DNA of 64,000 nucleotides from Shinisaurus crocodilurus (GCA_021292165.1 CM037885.1:5203042-5267041); one strand, 5' to 3'; numbered from the stretch's first letter, positions 22,621 through 33,632 are shown. Made by a program: numbers and translations. The notes: generated from the letters alone by a model not told the origin.

Positions 22621-23129
22621 AACTCGCTCAGTCAAAAGTGACTTTGAGAAGCTTTTTTGCACTTTATTTCTGGAAAGTCCAAAGGCTTCTCACCTAAAGC
22701 ATTGGTAGTTTCTGATTCCTCTTGTATTGTAGTTGGTGGAATACAATTTTTTGAAAATTCATAGAAATAATTAATAGCCATAATGTTGACACCCATGACA
22801 GCTGTCCCTGATTCTGGGACCTGTTTCCTCCAGTCCAGAAAAATGAGCACAGCCCCTTCAGTGCTATCAATGGGATTGCCACCTCCCCCCCCCCCCCCAA
22901 GGCTTGGCTCCTGTGCCATTCATGTAACAGGAAAGACATGTAACAGGCAACCATTCAAGAGCTGACGTTTTCCCCGGTACTGCATCTACATGCTGGGGAA
23001 AAGCTAAGATGTTGGATTTCCTGGCTGCCGTGTAGCTGTTGAACGCACAGGAACCCTGTCAGGAATAGTACAGGGCAACTGACCTTAGCCCTTGGAAGCC
23101 TTTCTTTCTCTTGCTGCATCTCCCTTCCC

Positions 23130-23801
23130 CAGGGATGGGGACTCGGACTCCAGGACTCGACTCGTGAGTCGGGCTGAGTCTCCCCCTGACTCGAGTCCCA
23201 TTCGAGTCCCAATATTTTTAATGGGACTCGAGACTCGACTCGGGACTCGAGACCAAGGACTCTTCAACATCCCTGGGCTGTGCCAGAAGGAGTGGAGAGA
23301 AGTGCGATCACCAGGCGAAGGTTTTATTTTTAAAATCATTTTCCTAAAATGCAACCTTTCAGACATTTTGGGTTTGGCTGCCTCTGCCTGCCTGTTTGGG
23401 GTTCCGAGCCTCCTCTGCCTGCCTGGTCTCTTCTTAACCAGTTCCACAGTTTGAATTGTCCAAGACAAAGGCCTCTGCCTGCCTGCTTTGGGGTTCCCTG
23501 CCTCCTCTGCCTGCCTGGTTATTTTGGGTTTGTCTGCCTGGTCTGTTCCTGTCAAAATCAGTTGCAGAGTTTTGAAATAAAAAGGCACACTTGTGCCTAG
23601 AATTTATTTAAGCCACACATCTGAAGTATAGCCTTATTTTGTTGGGAACCCCCCCCCCCCACTGATTTTAATAGGGACTTGTGGAGTCAGCTTTGGGAGT
23701 GACTTAGGACTCGTGAGTCACCATTTTGGACCAAGGACTCGGACTCGAGACTCGGGTCCAAAGACTCGTGACTCGAGACCAAGGACTCTTCAACATCACT
23801 G
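23130..23801. mobile_element. hAT-like element rich in GACTCG, perfect 8-bp TSD
   Basis: 672 bp. Ends CAGGGATGGGGACTCGGACT and TCTTCAACATCACTG. CCCTTCCC lies on both sides (23122-23129 and 23802-23809). The terminal regions are built of ACTCGA/GACTCG words. An internal copy of the right end (CTCTTCAACATCCCTG) sits at about 23260-23276. Confidence 0.88.
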
Positions 23802-23879
23802 CCCTTCCCCAGAAGACTTGTCTGTTTTTTTAGCTTGGACCCTGGTTCTCTGCCGGGGCCCTGAGAATGTGCCAGGTCC

Positions 23880-24697
23880 TTCCACACCCATTAAAATGCA
23901 GTACGAAAAGGGATTGCGAGGAGCTCCAAAAGGATCTTTCCAAGCTGGGAGAACGGGCATCAAAATGGGAAATGCGGTTCCATGTAAGCAAGTGTAAAGT
24001 GATGCATGTTGGGGCCAAAAAATCCCAGCTTCAAGTATAAGCTGATGGGATCTGAGCTAGCGGTGACTGACCAAGAAAGAGATCTTGGGGGTTGTGGTGG
24101 ACATCTCGATGAAAATGTAGACCCAGTGTGCGGCTGCTGTTAAAAAGGCAAACTCCATGTTAGGTATAATTAGGAAACAAACTGAAAATAAAACGGCCAA
24201 GATCATACTAGGACATAGACAAACTGGAGAGGGTTCAGAGGAGGGCAACAAGGATGATAAAGGGACTGGAAACAAGGCCCTATGAGGAGAGACTGAAAGA
24301 ACTGGGCATGTTTAGCCTTCAGAAGAGGAGACTGAGGGGAGATATGATCGCACTCTTCCAGTATTTGAAGGGATGTCACACAGAGGAGGGCCAGGATCTC
24401 TTCTCGATCATCCCAGTTTGCAGGACACGGAATAATGGGCTCAAGTTACAGGAACCTAGATTCCACCTAAACATCAGGAAAAATTTCCTGACTGTCAGAG
24501 CAATAAGACAATGGAATCAACTACCTAGGGAGGTGGTGGGCTCTCCCAGTCTGGAGGCATTCAAGGTGCAGCTGGACAGACATCTGTCAGAGATGCTTTG
24601 ACCTGGATTCCTGCATTGAGCAGGGGGTTGGACTCGATGGCCTTGTAGGCCCCTTCCAACTCTACTTTTCTATGATTCTATGATTCTATGATACTGC
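23880..24697 (+). mobile_element. CR1 LINE 3' end
   Basis: Truncated CR1. 24254-24601 still reads as the reverse-transcriptase C-terminal region: EERLKELGMFSLQKRRLRGD, then FQYLKG, RNNGLKL, FHLNIRKNF, RQWNQLPREVV. The DNA ends in the CR1 hallmark CCCCTTCCAACTCTA plus ATTCTATG repeats. No upstream endonuclease or polymerase core remains. Confidence 0.9.
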
Positions 24698-24711
24698 CTT
24701 TATACAGTTCT

Positions 24712-25325
24712 GACCAGCGCACCTAAAAAAGGATATTGTAGAGTTGGAAAAAGGGCAGAAAAAGGGCAACTAAAATGATCAAGGGGCTGCAGCAACTCCC
24801 CTATGAGGAAAGGTTACATCTGGGATTGTTTAGCTTAGAAAAAAGGTGAGTAAGGGGAGACATGATAGAGGTGTACAGAATTAGGCATGGTGCGGAGAAA
24901 GTGGACAGGGAGACATTTTTCTCCCTCTCTTATAATACTAGAACCCAAAGGGGTCATCCCCTGAAGCTGGGAGATTCAGGACATATGAAGAACTTCTTCA
25001 CACAGTGCATGGTTAAACTATGGAATTTACTTCCACAGGATGTGGTGATGGCCACCAATTTGGATGGCTTTAAAAGGGGATTGGACACATTCATGGAGGA
25101 AAAAAGGTTATCAATGGCTACTAGCCCTGATGGCTACATGCTACCTCCAGTATCAGAGGCAGGATGCCTATGTACACCAGTTGCTGGGGAACATGGGCAG
25201 GAGGGTGCTGTTGTCCTGCTTGTGGGTTTCCCGTGGGCAGCTGGTTGGCCACTGTGTGAACAGAATGTTGGACTAGATGGACCCTTCCTTGGTCTGATCC
25301 AGCATGGCTCTTCTTATGTTCCTTT
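24712..25325 (+). mobile_element. L3/CR1-type LINE 3' end, second copy
   Basis: Directly after the first LINE. Translation gives YNTRTQRGHPLKLGDSGHMK and VKLWNLLPQDVVMATNLDGF. The DNA ends ATGGACCCTTCCTTGGTCTG then GGCTCTTCTTATGTTC. Reverse copies occur at 346-604 and 9430-9860. Confidence 0.85.
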
Positions 25326-26131
25326 CCAATGTTGCCCAACTCTTGGCTAGGCCAGTCCTTTTGTTCTTGGGAAAGTGAAGGCATTGTTAGTGATCTGGGG
25401 TTGGGAGGGGGCACGCAGGGGGTGATGCATTTCTTGACTTACCTCTGTGGTCAGGGAGACTGATCCCTGGCGGTGTTGGGTCATTGCCTGCTCTGTGGAT
25501 CTTGACTGCTGCCAAAATGTGAAATATAAACGCACACCCTCCCACGGTTGTGGGCATTTTGAGGTGTCCTCGAATGCAGCTGTCTCTGGAGGGTAGTCCG
25601 GCTGCCAATGAACAGCTGCATAAAAGAGTCACGTAAGAAGCAGCTCTGCATCCAGGCGAAAGTAGAAAGAGGAGTCAGGAGTCACCAATGTGGATTAAAG
25701 CCCTCACTTCATCCAAAGGATGGGGGTGGGTGAGATGCACTCCTTCTGACCCTGAATGGGTGGCTAAAAGATGCTAATCCATGTGAAATGATCTTGAGCA
25801 CACTAAGAACTTCCATGGGTGGCGTGACCATCACCTAATGGTCCCAAATGATGTGGAACTTGTGGCTTGATGGCTTGGGGCTTCGTAATCACTGCTAGTT
25901 TGTAGTGATGGCAGACTGGACTTTGAAGGATGTTTTCTGGAGATAATGTGAGTGATGTTGGTTTTAGTAGCTTCTCTTTGCAACAGCAGTGTTAGTGGTA
26001 TGTACTCTAAGGGTGCCCGTTGATGGTGGAACCTCTCAGTGCCTGTGTATTTTGAAGCTGTATATGTGTGTCACAGCTACCGGTAGCGGACGTTGTCATT
26101 TTTTGCCTCAGTGGTTCTCCAAGGTGGCAGT

Positions 26132-26268
26132 CAGCCTTTTCCAAAATGGTGTCCACCAGATATGTTTTGAACTACAACTCCCACCAGCCCCTGCCAGCAT
26201 GGCTGATGATCAGGGATTATAGGAGTTGTTGTCCAAAACAACTGGAGGGCGCCAGGTTGAGGAAGGAC
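26132..26268. mobile_element. degraded palindromic MITE, CAGCCTTCCCCAACC family
   Basis: Begins CAGCCTTTTCCAAAATGGTG and ends GGCGCCAGGTTGAGGAAGG; the core has ACTACAACTCCCACCAG and its inverse. No TSD read. Confidence 0.65.
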
Positions 26269-26449
26269 CTTTGGCGGTGTTTATGACTTGTCCACCACAT
26301 CTTTTGAGGCATGGGAGCGTGGCTCCCCGCGGGGGTGGCAGGCAGCAGACACCTTTTGCCATTATTTGGGGCCAGAATTGCAACAGTGCGTTTTGTACAT
26401 TTTCAGAAGCAATGCGATCTGTGGAGTCGTGCCCTTTGTGGGTTATTTA

Positions 26450-26690
26450 CCATTATTTATTTTATTTATATCCCATCTCCAAGGAGCTCAGGACAATTGG
26501 TATGCACGGTCCCGTCCCCCCCCCTCCCCCGCCGCCTATTTCATCATCCTCACAGCAACCCTGTAAGGGAGGTTAGACTGAGAGATGGCGACCGACCCAA
26601 GGTCACCCAGAGACTTCGTGGCTGAGTGGGAATTTCAACTTGGATCTCCCCAGCCCCAGTCCAAAACTCTGACCAATACACCACACTAGG
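26450..26690 (-). mobile_element. diverged tRNA-type SINE
   Basis: Reverse orientation: ATTTATTTTATTTATATCCC, AAGGAGCTCAGG, TCCTCACAGCAACCCTGTAA, CCAAGGTCACCCAGAGA, then a head with CCAATACACCACACTA. A similar copy is at 59805-60090. Confidence 0.7.
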
Positions 26691-27094
26691 CAGTGTGTTG
26701 TGTCAGCTTCCGTGTTGCATCTTGGTGGCAACAGTTGTGTTGGGAGCAGTCAGTGGCACCGTGAACCAGTGGAGGCACTGGGCGATGAGTCGGTGGCAGG
26801 GCGAGGGCGTGGAATGATGCTGCGGACCAGCCTGCATGACGGGTGGTGACCCAGCGTCAAGCCAGCCAAACGGAGCTTGCCAGCCATGGCATTGTGTGGC
26901 CTGCCAGGGGTGTGACAGACCCCCCCCCTCCCAGTTTTTGTAGTCTTAGGCACATTGGTGTATCAAGGCCGGGTGGGCTGCTATACATGGCTGGGTGGCT
27001 ACGACTGCTTGATGTGGCATGCCAGCGGCTGTAGGTGTTGTTGGGGGCGGAGGTAGCATCTGAATGACTCTCTGTGGCAGGGATGTGAATGTCA

Positions 27095-28000
27095 GGCCCG
27101 GGGCCCAAATCTAGCCTGCCTAGGTTTCCTATCCAGCCCTCCGGGGGTCCCCAGACTGCCGCTGCCCCTTTCCCCTGACCCCCAATCATTTGGTGGGTTT
27201 CCCGGCTTTTGTGTGGTGCACCCCCCTCCCATTCTAAACAGGTTGAAGTGGCTCTCCTAAGGCTTAGGTAGTTCCTGGCAGTAAGAAGAGCTTTAGGGAG
27301 CAATCCCATGATCCCGGGGAAGCATCCCAGGGACCATAGGATGGCTTGGATTCTCCCCTCCGACGTCGGAGGACAGCAGCTCCAGGCCACGGAAGGGGGA
27401 GGCGAAGATCCGCCCCGATCCTTCACAGCCAGTGAGGAAAGAACCGTGCCGGCTGCCTCTCCGAGGTCGGAAAATTGACCTCGGAGAGGCGGAGAAGGGG
27501 GTGTTCCGGTGGGCGGGGAGAGGAGGAGACCAAAGAGACCAGGATATGGTTCACCCTGAGCCTGCTCCGGGCTCCTTCCTTCTCCCTACAAAGCGTCCTC
27601 AAGTAGACAGGCTTAAAAGCTCGTCTAGTGAAAAACGGACAGGGAGGCGAAAATCACCTCCGCTGCTCCTCCCACCCTGCTGGCTTCAGCCCGTCTGGGC
27701 ATAGGAAGCTCGGAAGGCTCTGAGTTTGGAGGCGTCCGAGCAGCGAGGGGGTGCGCATGATCCACCCTTGCTGCTCAGAAGCCTCCAAAGTCCAAACTCA
27801 GAGGTTCCTGAGATTTCTGTGCCCTGACGGGCTGAAGCTGCAACCCTGTGCATTGCGCCCTTAATCTAAAATGGGCTGGTACGTTTGGTATTTTGGGGGC
27901 CGCCCCTTTTGCCTTTGGGGGCCCTGTCCACCACTGGAATGCGGCCCCCAAGAACGTCTCTGAAATGGAACTCGGCCCTCAGGCTGTTTCTTGGGGTGGT
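27095..28000. mobile_element. hAT (Charlie-like) repeat split by a Harbinger-like insertion
   Basis: Left part 27095-27295 starts CAGGGATGTGAATGTCAGGC. Right part 27864-28000 has GGGGGCCCTGTCCACCACTG, GCGGCCCCCAAG and CTCGGCCCTCAGGCTG. The parts are continuous if 27296-27863 is removed. Family assignment is by general resemblance. Confidence 0.5.
27296..27860. mobile_element. Harbinger-like element, TTA TSD
   Basis: 565 bp. Ends GGGAGCAATCCCATGATCCC and CATTGCGCCC, with TTA on both sides (27293-27295 and 27861-27863). Internal perfect inverted repeats include CTCCGACGTCGGAG and CTCCGAGGTCGG...CCTCGGAGAG. Its ends resemble family 3. Confidence 0.75.
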
Positions 28001-28189
28001 TTGATGAGGGTTGTCGTTCGAGGTGGCAGCTTGTGGCGATGGCTGAGCCGTGCGGGTGTCTTAGTCGGCGTTGTTTGCGCAGCGTGGAAAAGGGGGCATT
28101 TCCCTGGAGCGGCTGGATTCTTGTGTTGTTGTTTTTTAAAGGTTCTTTATGACCTGAGCCACAAACCAGGCATACTTGGATCTCCGCCA

Positions 28190-28305
28190 CCGCCCCCCTG
28201 CAATATGGGGATAATAATATTGGCCTGCCTCGCAGGGCTGTTGTAAGGACCCCTGAGAGAATGTATGTTGTGCAGGATGTTGAATATTTGAAACACGCTA
28301 CATCA
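28190..28305 (+). mobile_element. MIR-like CORE-SINE fragment
   Basis: ATGGGGATAATAATATTGGC then CTGCCTCGCAGGGCTGTTGT and AGAATGTATGTTGTGCAG follow the MIR 3' half. Confidence 0.6.
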
Positions 28306-28912
28306 GCATGATCAGTGATCATGTTTATGATCAAGGTTTATGATCAAGGTTTCAAGGGAGGGGTCCTTTGAGGGAGAGGCTCCCTTCCTGGATCCCCAGA
28401 TGTGCGGGAATTAATTGCAGTTCCAAAAGTGGCACGGGAAAGGCGTTCTCCGTGTACTCAGAGACACTCTATCTCCTTGACTACGTCACATGTCCTGGGA
28501 TTGAGCCCTTGATTTTCAAAAGAAGGGAGAAAAAAGATTCTGGGGCTCAGTCCCTGAATGTGGGGTTGTTGTGTTTTTTTACACAGCCCAAGTGCTGCTG
28601 CCTGCCTCCCCACAGATCCGTGCAAGCTGGTTTCTCACAAGTGCTGCCATCATTAGCCGGGAAGGGGGCAGTGGAGACTCCCAGTCCCCACCCACCCTTC
28701 CTCTCCGTAATGGGTGCTTCACTCCTGCGGACAAATGGGGGTGTGGGTGCCCCCCCCACCATTGCCCAGTTGCCCAGGTGATGGTCTCCGGCCCTTCCCC
28801 CACCGTGCATTCCTCCTTCCGCAGATGAGGGGGTGCCGGTTGCCGTGACGACGGGCCCTTGAGGCCCGCAGCCAGGAATGGTGAGGTGGCAGTGGGGAGA
28901 AGGCCGCTGTGG

Positions 28913-28926
28913 GTTTCCATGGCAAC
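28913..28926. promoter_or_regulatory. RFX X-box-like palindrome
   Basis: GTTTCCATGGCAAC, one change from the ideal palindrome. Confidence 0.45.
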
Positions 28927-29930
28927 TCGGTGGCAGAGATGTATTGTCGAGGGCCGGCAGCTGAGGCGAAGGCAGGGAGGAAAGAAGTGGAAGATGCCGG
29001 GGCCCGCCTCGGAAGGGGGGTGTTGCTGGGGAATGCAGCGAGAGTCCATCTGTCTGCTGGTATCCATGGTGCTGCCTTCAATCTCTGCCTACTCAGGTGG
29101 CCAAAAAAACATTCCATTTCACCTCCTTGCAGGCTGACACCCTCCCGCTCCTCACCAGCCTCTTCTCATACTTGTTTATTCCTGGCTCACTTGTCCTCCT
29201 CAGCGACAGGGTTTCTGCATTTTCCTTCTTTTAGGCTCCTTTTATCATCCCCGGCTTACTTGTTCTCTCCTCAACAGATGCAATGAAAGAGACCGGGATC
29301 TTGGTTTTTGCGTGCGTGTGTTTTTAAAATAGCTGTCTAGAACAGTGGCGGTGGCGAGGCATTTTTATTTCTCTTTTCATCAAATGTGGGGGGACACCGT
29401 GAGATTTTCTAAGAGCCAGCTAGAAGGGAAACGTTGCTTCTCTCGACTATTGCAGCGAGCTGGTGCTGCCACCTGGAAGATGGTGGGATTTTGGCAGGTG
29501 CAGCTTGTGTTCTCTAAGTGACGCCGGCCAAAATTCTCTCTTCTGCCTATGCAACTGCTCACGGTCCTGCCGGGGGCCTCGGTCACCCTGTTCCTCAGTG
29601 CTTGCCAGACTCCTTGCACGCTTCCCCACCCGCCCCTTTCTTTCACATGCTCCACACTTCTCTCCTTGCTCACAACACACACTCTCTCTCTCTCTCTCAC
29701 TTTTACATCCTTGAACCCTGTGCCTCTCCGGGTTGATTTCCACATTACGGGTCCCTGCATCGCTGGCCTGACCGTGTCTTTTCTGCAGTGTTTCAAGGGC
29801 GTACACGTGGTCAGGAAAAATACATGGTAATCTTGGATGGTGATTGGCAAAGTCACTGCAGATGTAGTAGTCACCATGCTTTCAGATACTCTCCAGATGT
29901 TACAGAAAACATCTGGTTGTGTCCCTATAG

Positions 29931-30033
29931 CAGGGCTCTCCAACCTTGGGTCCCCAGCTGTTTTTGGCCTACAACTCCCAGCTGGGAGTTGTAGGCCAAA
30001 AGCATCCGGGGACCCAAGGTTGGAGAGCCCCTG
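29931..30033. mobile_element. palindromic hAT-like MITE (family 1 variant), perfect TSD
   Basis: Ends CAGGGCTCTCCAACC / GGTTGGAGAGCCCCTG, flanked by CCCTATAG on both sides (29923-29930 and 30034-30041). The GCATGC part of the core is deleted. Confidence 0.93.
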
Positions 30034-31384
30034 CCCTATAGAATCATAAGGAGGGCTGACCCTACCATAAGGCAGAATGAGATGGCTGCCTCAGGCGGCA
30101 TATTTTGGGCACCCTTCTTGAGTGGCTCTTGCTTATTACTAACGAGACACGTTACACCTCCCCGTGGTGTTCTTGTCAGCAAATACTTATTGCTGGAACC
30201 CTTGGGAAGGTGCACTGTGCGCAGAGACATGTCAAACACCACGCCACACACACTCCCATGGCGGTTTTGTCGGTGCAAGCCAGCTGGTTGGGGTGGGTGC
30301 CCGTTTCTCGCCTGGCCTCAGTGGGGTTATCCCCAGCATGTTATTTTCCACCCTGGGAGTGAATGGCTACCATTTTCTAACAGAGGAGAGAGCAAAGCAG
30401 TACACCGGGGGATAGCATGAACGTGTGGGGGCTAAGTCTTCTCCTACTGACACCAAGAGCAGTGACTGGGGGCAGGTTTCTCCATTCTTCAAATTTAAGT
30501 CCCAGAATCCAGCCTGCTGATACTGTCAGAAACAACAGAGTGGAGCCACTGACAAAGTACAACAAAGACTCAAGAAGTGCCCGGGTGAGGGGGTCACTTG
30601 TGATAATTTGACCACTGCAATATCCTCACTCCCTCTAATAGCGAAACTCAGCTGGTGTGTGCTGACAGGATTGTACCCAGGATGGGGCCACCGAGGGCCA
30701 ACCTAAATGTGCCATTTGTCACATAGTTTGGTCTGGTGTGTGACTGCTTTTCCTCTAACCAATTGCTGGAGTTGCGGGGCGGGGCGTGAGCCAGATCGGG
30801 AAAGCGGCATGGGGTGCGAGGGGGGGGGGCTTTAACCTTTTTTGCCCCTGCCGTGGTCCCCGGCTGTTTGCAAGGGGAGGAAAGCTCCCATTGATACCAG
30901 TGGCAGCTTTCTTCCTATTGCAAATAGTAGGCATCGGGGGGGGTGGTGGTGCGTGTGTTCAACTGGCTCTGAGAAGGCAAGAGGGGGTTATGTGAGCATG
31001 CTCAGGGGAACCCCATGTACTTACAGAGATGCAAAAAAAAAAAAAAACCTTTAGGGGAAAAACCCTAAGGGGGCAAAAAGGTCCCCTAATAGCCCAGCGA
31101 AGACTGAGCATTGCTCAGTGGCCACAAAATGCGGAGTGTCTGTTGCAGGGAAAGAGGAAACTGGGATGGGGGTGGGGAATGGAATGGAGTATTCTAGAAG
31201 AGGGCATGCATGGCCATGCAGCCTGACAAGAAGCACTCCACATGGCAGCATTTTGTCACAGGTCCTGCTGGTGGTATTTCTAATGTTTGAAGCACGTTAT
31301 AGTTGCAGTGCATCCTCCTGCACTTTGGGCACCTGCTCCCATTTCTTTTGCCTAGTGCCTTTGTTTACATGCTAATTTGGAGAG

Positions 31385-31590
31385 ACCGAAGCTATATGGT
31401 AGAGCACATGATTTGCATGAAGAAAGTCCAGAGTTTGATCCACAACATCTCCAAGCTAAGCAGGGTCAGGCCTGGTTATTACTTGGATGGGAGACCCCTC
31501 CTCTAGTTTCCTGCATTGAGCAGGAGGTTGGACTCGATAGCCTTGTAGGCTCCTTCCAACTCTATCTATGAAATGAAAATGAAATGAAAG
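31385..31590 (+). mobile_element. tRNA-SINE / 5S-SINE composite with CR1-like tail
   Basis: Starts with a tRNA-like head (TATGGTAGAGCACATGATTT, B-box-like GAGTTTGATCC), switches at about 31453 to AAGCTAAGCAGGGTCAGGCC (5S-like), then ends GGTTGGACTCGATAGCCTTG and CTTCCAACTCTAT. Confidence 0.75.
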
Positions 31591-31685
31591 TAAAAGGATC
31601 AGATAGTGGGGGTGGGAAAGAGCTCTCTTTGCCTGGGACCCTGAGTCAAGACTGGGCTTTATAGACAAATCGCCTGACCTAGTAG

Positions 31686-31918
31686 TATTTATTTATTTAT
31701 TTATTTTATGTATATATCCCGCCCTTTTCCCTGCAAAAAATCCAAGGCAGCTTACATAATCCTCTTCCTCACAACAACCCTGTGAGGTGAGTTAGGTGGA
31801 GAGCCAGTGACTGGCCCAAAGTCACCCAGTGAGCTTCATGGCCGAGTGGGGACTAGAACCCGGGTTTCCCGAGTCCCCACCTAACGCTTTAACCACTACG
31901 CCACATGGCTCTCGAGTA
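31686..31918 (-). mobile_element. tRNA-derived squamate SINE
   Basis: Complete reverse copy: TTTATT tail, CCTCACAACAACCCTGTGAG, GGCCCAAAGTCACCCAGTGA, head with AACCACTACGCCACATGGCT. Confidence 0.9.
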
Positions 31919-32149
31919 TAAGGCAGGTTCCTGTTCCTAACTTGCTCCCGTTGTTTTGTACTGAGGTATCCTTCTCCGTCCTCGCTTCTTCCCCTTGCCA
32001 GAACTTTCTCTCCCCTCCCTCGTTCCACCCCTTGAACCTGCCAGCTTCAAGCGAAAGGAGGCCAAACGGTCACCACGAGCCCCTCCCGTGGTGCCGTCGA
32101 TCCCGTGCAGTTCCATTTTAAACATGCCCAATTGTTTTGCCCGATACAG

Positions 32150-32316
32150 GGACCACGGAACGTGTGTGTCTTGTTCAAGGCACAGCAGAAGCTCTCAACG
32201 CCGTCCACAACTTCATTGCTGAGAAGGTCCGGGAGATCCCCCAGTCTGTGGTGAAGCCGGAGTCAGTCAACATCCTGCAGCCCCAGACAACCATGAACCC
32301 CGACCGAGCCAAGCAG
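32150..32316 (+). CDS. NOVA2: NOVA2 exon 3: second part of KH1 and linker
   Basis: Internal coding exon of 167 bp. The acceptor is ...GATACAG at 32143-32149; the donor is AAGCAG|GTGAAT. The first two bases complete the glycine codon opened by exon 2. The 55 codons begin [20 protein letters not shown] and end [10 protein letters not shown], with the reading frame closing in phase 0. The exon completes the KH1 fold and supplies the KH1-KH2 linker. From memory of the family, the residues [18 protein letters not shown] and MNPDRAKQ match NOVA2; NOVA1 has LIQGTVEAL, KIREMPQ and VNPDRIKQ at these places. That supports NOVA2. Confidence 0.97.
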
Positions 32317-32447
32317 GTGAATGAGCTTGCAAGCAAAACATTTCATATTTACAGGACTTGGGGTGATTTGGGAGAAGGTGGTTTGGCTGCGTGCCCCTTA
32401 AAAGAAAGTTAAAAGGCAACCTCTGCTGGACTGGACCAAAGGTCAGC

Positions 32448-32573
32448 CAAGCCTTCTCCACCTGGTGCCTTCCAGATATGTTGGACTACAACTCCCGTCA
32501 TCCCCAGCCATTGCTGGGAGTTATGGGAGTTGCAGTCCAACACATCTGGAGGGCCCCAGATTGGGGAAGGCTG
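32448..32573. mobile_element. palindromic MITE, CAGCCTTCCCCAACC family
   Basis: CAAGCCTTCTCCACCTGGTG ... ATTGGGGAAGGCTG around GGACTACAACTCCCGTCATC and its inverse. The flanks no longer give a clear TSD. Confidence 0.8.
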
Positions 32574-33290
32574 GCTCTAGCCCAACATCTTTCTTTTTTA
32601 TATTGTTGCTGTTGTTATTTTGGGAAGAGTCACCCTGTCATTTGTCCCCAACACCTGATCTTTAGAGTGATAGACTGCTTCTGAACACGGAAGTTCCATT
32701 TAGCTGTCATGGCTAATAGATATTTGATACACCTAGTCTCCTCCGTGAGTTGGTCTGAGCCTTGCTTTTTGGTTGATGGTTGAATAAAAAGAAACATTGG
32801 AAGGGTTCAAACGGTAGCGAAGGGCTTTCTGCCTGAGCACACTGGGCCTAAAATGACATTTGGTTTCAAATTTGGTCAACTTCAAATTTAAAAATGTTGG
32901 ACATTTTCACATTTGGAGTCTAAATCCCCATTCTGAGAATTCTGGTGCATTAAAAATGTACGGCAATTCTGTTTCTGCATTGAATTTTAGGGCGGATTAT
33001 TTGACTTTGCCCAAACAAAAACAAGAATAAAAAGATTAACAATTTAAAAACAAAATTGACATTAGCATAATTTTAAAACAATGATAACTCTAATAAACAT
33101 GCTGGTGGCATGCAGAAACATTGGGTCTCTGTTTTTCCCCTGTTGAGCTTTCCCCTGATGAGAGAAGGATGGGCTAAAAAGGCAGCAGGGTGTGTGTGTG
33201 TGTGTGTGTATGTGTCTTTCACCCCCCACTCAAAGTTGCTGTGTGTGGAAGAGGCCGGACTGCAGGTTTTCATTGTCAGTCGGTTGTGCC

Positions 33291-33304
33291 GTTGCTATGG
33301 CAAC
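33291..33304. promoter_or_regulatory. RFX X-box-like palindrome
   Basis: GTTGCTATGGCAAC in non-repeat intron 3 sequence. Confidence 0.5.
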
Positions 33305-33532
33305 ACAAAGGGAAGGCAGCTTTGGGCTGAAAGTGGAAAACAAGGATGATGGCAGAGCCGCCATCAAGTGTGGTTCAGGAAGCATGTATAGAAGAGGGAG
33401 TTTACATGGCTGCTAGGATATGAGGGAAAGAACGAGGAATCCTGCCTGCTGCAAGATAAAGAGGTACCTGGGAAGCTGTGAGGAAATGACGTTTCCTTAG
33501 GAACATCTGACTTATACCGAATCAGGTTGCTC

Positions 33533-33632
33533 CAGCCTTCCCCAACCTGGTGCCTTCCAGATGTGTTGGACTACAACTCCCAGCATCCCCCAGCCACAAC
33601 ACATCTGGAGGGCACCAGGTTGGGGAAGGCTG
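33533..33632. mobile_element. palindromic MITE, CAGCCTTCCCCAACC family, TSD 6/8
   Basis: Ends CAGCCTTCCCCAACC / GGTTGGGGAAGGCTG. Flanks GGTTGCTC (33525-33532) and GGCTACTC (33633-33640). Part of one arm is deleted. The core has ACTACAACTCCCAGCATCCC. Confidence 0.85.

Larger units (their letters stand above)
17932..32149 (+). other. NOVA2: NOVA2 intron 2
   Basis: A 14.2-kb intron defined by the exon 2 donor and exon 3 acceptor; it splits a glycine codon (G|GG). It contains a GC-rich block (about 19.0-19.6 kb), a CGG run, a TTA-flanked palindrome, CR1/L3 copies at 23.9-25.3 kb, a 672-bp hAT-like element, a Harbinger-like element inside a hAT-like repeat, and SINEs. I see nothing assignable in about 18000-18950, 21160-23100, 25340-26100, 26700-27090, 28310-29920 and 30050-31380, apart from homopolymer runs. 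Confidence 0.9.

Noticed and set aside
26857..27426. Minus-strand open frame of 189 codons
   Set aside because: It covers unrelated repeat fragments and GC-rich sequence; chance frame.
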